52,421 nt of DNA, taken from contig CAYOAV010000007.1 of assembly GCA_964402055.1 (NCBI GenBank), forward strand, positions 1 to 52,421. Direction: 5' to 3'. Made by a program: the position numbers and the translations under genes. The notes beneath the pieces were generated by a model. The model had not been told where the DNA came from. It saw nothing but the letters and a program-made list of their open reading frames with translations, and did no database searches. Positions within the stretch are counted from its first letter, which is position 1, and every line of letters begins with the position of its first letter. Shown here piece after piece: positions 51,179 through 52,421 of this stretch. The stretch is from UMGS363 sp964402055 (GTDB lineage Bacteria; Bacillota; Clostridia; Oscillospirales; Ruminococcaceae).

Positions 51179-51574
51179 ATGAACATTTTTGAAGAAGTAA
51201 AGGCGGCTGTGGATATAAATATTGCCGCCGATTTCAATATCCTTATTCACGATGATTTCAAGCCGAAAGGACAGGTTTGCAACAAGGTTTCCCCTCAAAG
51301 GATAGTTACATATAAAGAGCGTGAAAACAGGGCATACAGACTACTTGCCGACTACTGCAAATACCTTGAGGAGTGCCGAATACGATATGCACCACCTTCT
51401 CCCTAGGAGCGTCCGCAGCCGTTGTTCGTTACCACTCTGTGTTAGTTGGAGATGTTTAAATACTATCGGGACATATTTATATATGGTGACTATAATGAGC
51501 GTAAAGCCTTTATAGAAGAGCAGGGCAAACTACTTGAAGCAATTTCATCTATCCTTATAAACAAGGCAGCATAA
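51179..51574 (+). pseudogene. CHC2-type mobile-element protein remnant with two amber stops
   Basis: The start MNIFEEVKAAVD and the tail RENRAYRLLADYCKYLEECR fit the CHC2 zinc-finger (primase-like) protein usually encoded next to MobV in gut conjugative elements. The zinc finger between them is deleted. The same frame then meets TAG at 51404-51406 and TAG at 51443-51445 but keeps coding sense beyond each, ending in IYGDYNERKAFIEEQGKLLE and TAA at 51572-51574. AGGAG precedes the ATG. This is a decaying gene; no product is expected to be functional. Confidence 0.7.
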
Positions 51575-51579
51575 TTCAA

Positions 51580-52131
51580 TCAGAAAAAAATATTTCTGAC
51601 CTCTTCCCACATTTTTCTTAACCCAACAACACCATCGGAAGGTTGTGTTGAAAATACAAATTTCTTAAAATCGGCAGAATACTGTTCATCACTGGACTGT
51701 ACTGCCGATTTTGCCGTTTTCAATATATTCTCCATACATTTTTTTGCAATATCCACAACAAGCCAGTCATCATCATCGTACCAACCGATACCTCCGGAAA
51801 GCAAATCATCAAGCTCATTGATAACTGTAAGATACGCCTTTGCCTTGTTTACGGAATCAGCAGCATTGTCCATCTTCTCCAGGAATACATCTCCGCCTTC
51901 ATAAAGAATATCAGCACTTGCTGAACTCGGATCATCAATAGTTTCGATATAATTATACATAAAGCCTTTCAAGATCTCGTCAGCATTATCCGAATGCTTT
52001 ATCTTTTCACGAACATAACGCTCAAATAAATAGTTTCTATCTGCATGATCACTTATCAAATCTATAAGCTCTTCCTTTGAGCAGGCGGCAAGCTCTTCTT
52101 TGAATCGCCTTACATCTTCCATAGTTTCCAT
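51580..52131 (-). CDS. Hypothetical soluble protein
   Basis: 183 residues, highly acidic and helical, with no recognised domain. It starts METMEDVRRFKEELAACSKE and contains two short Trp/Asp-rich segments (GGIGWYDDDDWLVVDIAKKC and GLRKMWEEVRNIFF at the C-terminus). The start at 52131 has AAAGGA at suitable spacing; the longer frame from 52179 has no ribosome-binding site. It lies between mobile-element remnants and a tRNA gene, so it may be cargo or host DNA. No function is proposed. Confidence 0.65.
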   Translation of the reverse strand: METMEDVRRFKEELAACSKEELIDLISDHADRNYLFERYVREKIKHSDNADEILKGFMYNYIETIDDPSSASADILYEGGDVFLEKMDNAADSVNKAKAYLTVINELDDLLSGGIGWYDDDDWLVVDIAKKCMENILKTAKSAVQSSDEQYSADFKKFVFSTQPSDGVVGLRKMWEEVRNIFF

Positions 52132-52334
52132 AGCAATTTTCCTTTCCAATGGAATAAATATGTCGTCAACAGTCGTCATAGAAAATATTATCTGTAATAC
52201 GTCATTTCAAGACATCACACCGACACAAATTTATACGACAGAAATACGACACTTTTCTGCGAAAACGGGACAAAATCGTACAAAAATACCGTCTGAAAAC
52301 GCATTTAGCACGAGAAAACACAATATAGCAAAAT
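52132..52334. other. Intergenic region, nothing firm
   Basis: About 200 bp between the hypothetical gene and the tRNA terminator. It contains two ATACGACA repeats 6 bp apart (about 52232-52253) but no convincing promoter with standard spacing, and no ORF. Confidence 0.4.
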
Positions 52335-52368
52335 GTCCGCAAACGGCGTACCTACGGCGTTTGCGGAC
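52335..52368 (-). terminator. Terminator after tRNA-Trp
   Basis: GTCCGCAAACG / CGTTTGCGGAC with an upper 4-bp extension after one mismatch; on the minus strand it is followed by ATTTTG. It lies just downstream of the tRNA gene. Confidence 0.75.
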
Positions 52369-52376
52369 TTCAAATG

Positions 52377-52421
52377 TGGCAGGGGCAGTAAGAATCGAAC
52401 TCACGACACGCGGTTTTGGAG
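52377..52421 (-). tRNA. tRNA-Trp (CCA), 3' part only
   Basis: The minus strand reads anticodon loop CTCCAAA (anticodon CCA), then a variable loop, T-arm GTGAG-TTCGATT-CTTAC, acceptor TGCCCCT, discriminator G and an encoded CCA. G73 agrees with tRNA-Trp. The 5' half lies beyond the right edge of the window. Confidence 0.88.

Noticed and set aside
51404..51445. In-frame TAG codons as evidence of amber recoding
   Set aside because: TAG ends intact genes in this window (VTC-domain gene at 13936-13938, AcpS-like gene at 31473-31475), so TAG is a normal stop and the remnant is simply decayed.
1..52421. CRISPR arrays, rRNA genes, prophage structural genes
   Set aside because: No regularly spaced direct repeats, rRNA sequence or phage morphogenesis genes were seen on either strand.

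Overview
The window looks like draft-genome DNA from an anaerobic Gram-positive Clostridia member, most likely a Ruminococcus-like Oscillospiraceae (inference). The grounds are two T-box riboswitches, an L10 leader, strong sigma-A-type promoters with 17-bp spacing, an rnfCDGEAB operon with the clostridial apbE / NusG-II / Gx accessory genes, MobV-type mobile-element debris, and the absence of outer-membrane genes. Three runs of exactly 100 N (4468-4567, 45049-45148, 48565-48664) are scaffold gaps, and each truncates a gene.

Layout. 1-4.8 kb: a degenerate P-type-ATPase-like membrane protein, a chemoreceptor and a FeoA fragment. 4.9-10.1 kb: housekeeping genes (WalJ-like hydrolase, rlmH, zapA, U32 protein, serS). 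10.2-11.1 kb: a divergent flavodoxin/HxlR pair with two palindromic operators. 11.1-22.1 kb: two divergent operons sharing a 0.2-kb upstream region. Leftward is a VTC-domain polyphosphate polymerase-like protein, DUF4956 and a CotH kinase. Rightward are two sugar-type ABC permeases, a MacA-like adaptor, a MacB-core-like protein and a beta-propeller/solute-binding lipoprotein, with no ATPase. This is the best candidate for an undescribed system.

22.1-30.4 kb: a T-box-controlled hisS-aspS operon, pnuC behind an apparent attenuator, and the T-box-controlled pheS-pheT operon. A small palindromic element has inserted into the terminator between pnuC and pheT. 30.4-35.8 kb: a small membrane protein, an AcpS-like protein lacking a catalytic Glu, nnr, a lipoprotein, and an M23 peptidase whose promoter carries two WalR-type boxes. 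35.8-42.8 kb: the Rnf operon (leftward), beginning with an apparently leaderless apbE. It supplies a ferredoxin:NAD+ oxidoreductase ion pump, its flavinylation enzyme, and two small membrane proteins that usually travel with it.

43-48.4 kb: an XRE regulator, a histidine phosphatase, a truncated membrane protein, an RluA-type pseudouridine synthase and glycogen phosphorylase. 48.5-49.8 kb: rplL and rplJ under an L10 leader, without their usual neighbours. 49.8-52.4 kb: a decayed mobile-element module (transposase remnant, MobV relaxase with a deletion and frameshift, CHC2-type remnant with two amber stops), an unknown gene, and the 3' part of a tRNA-Trp at the right edge.
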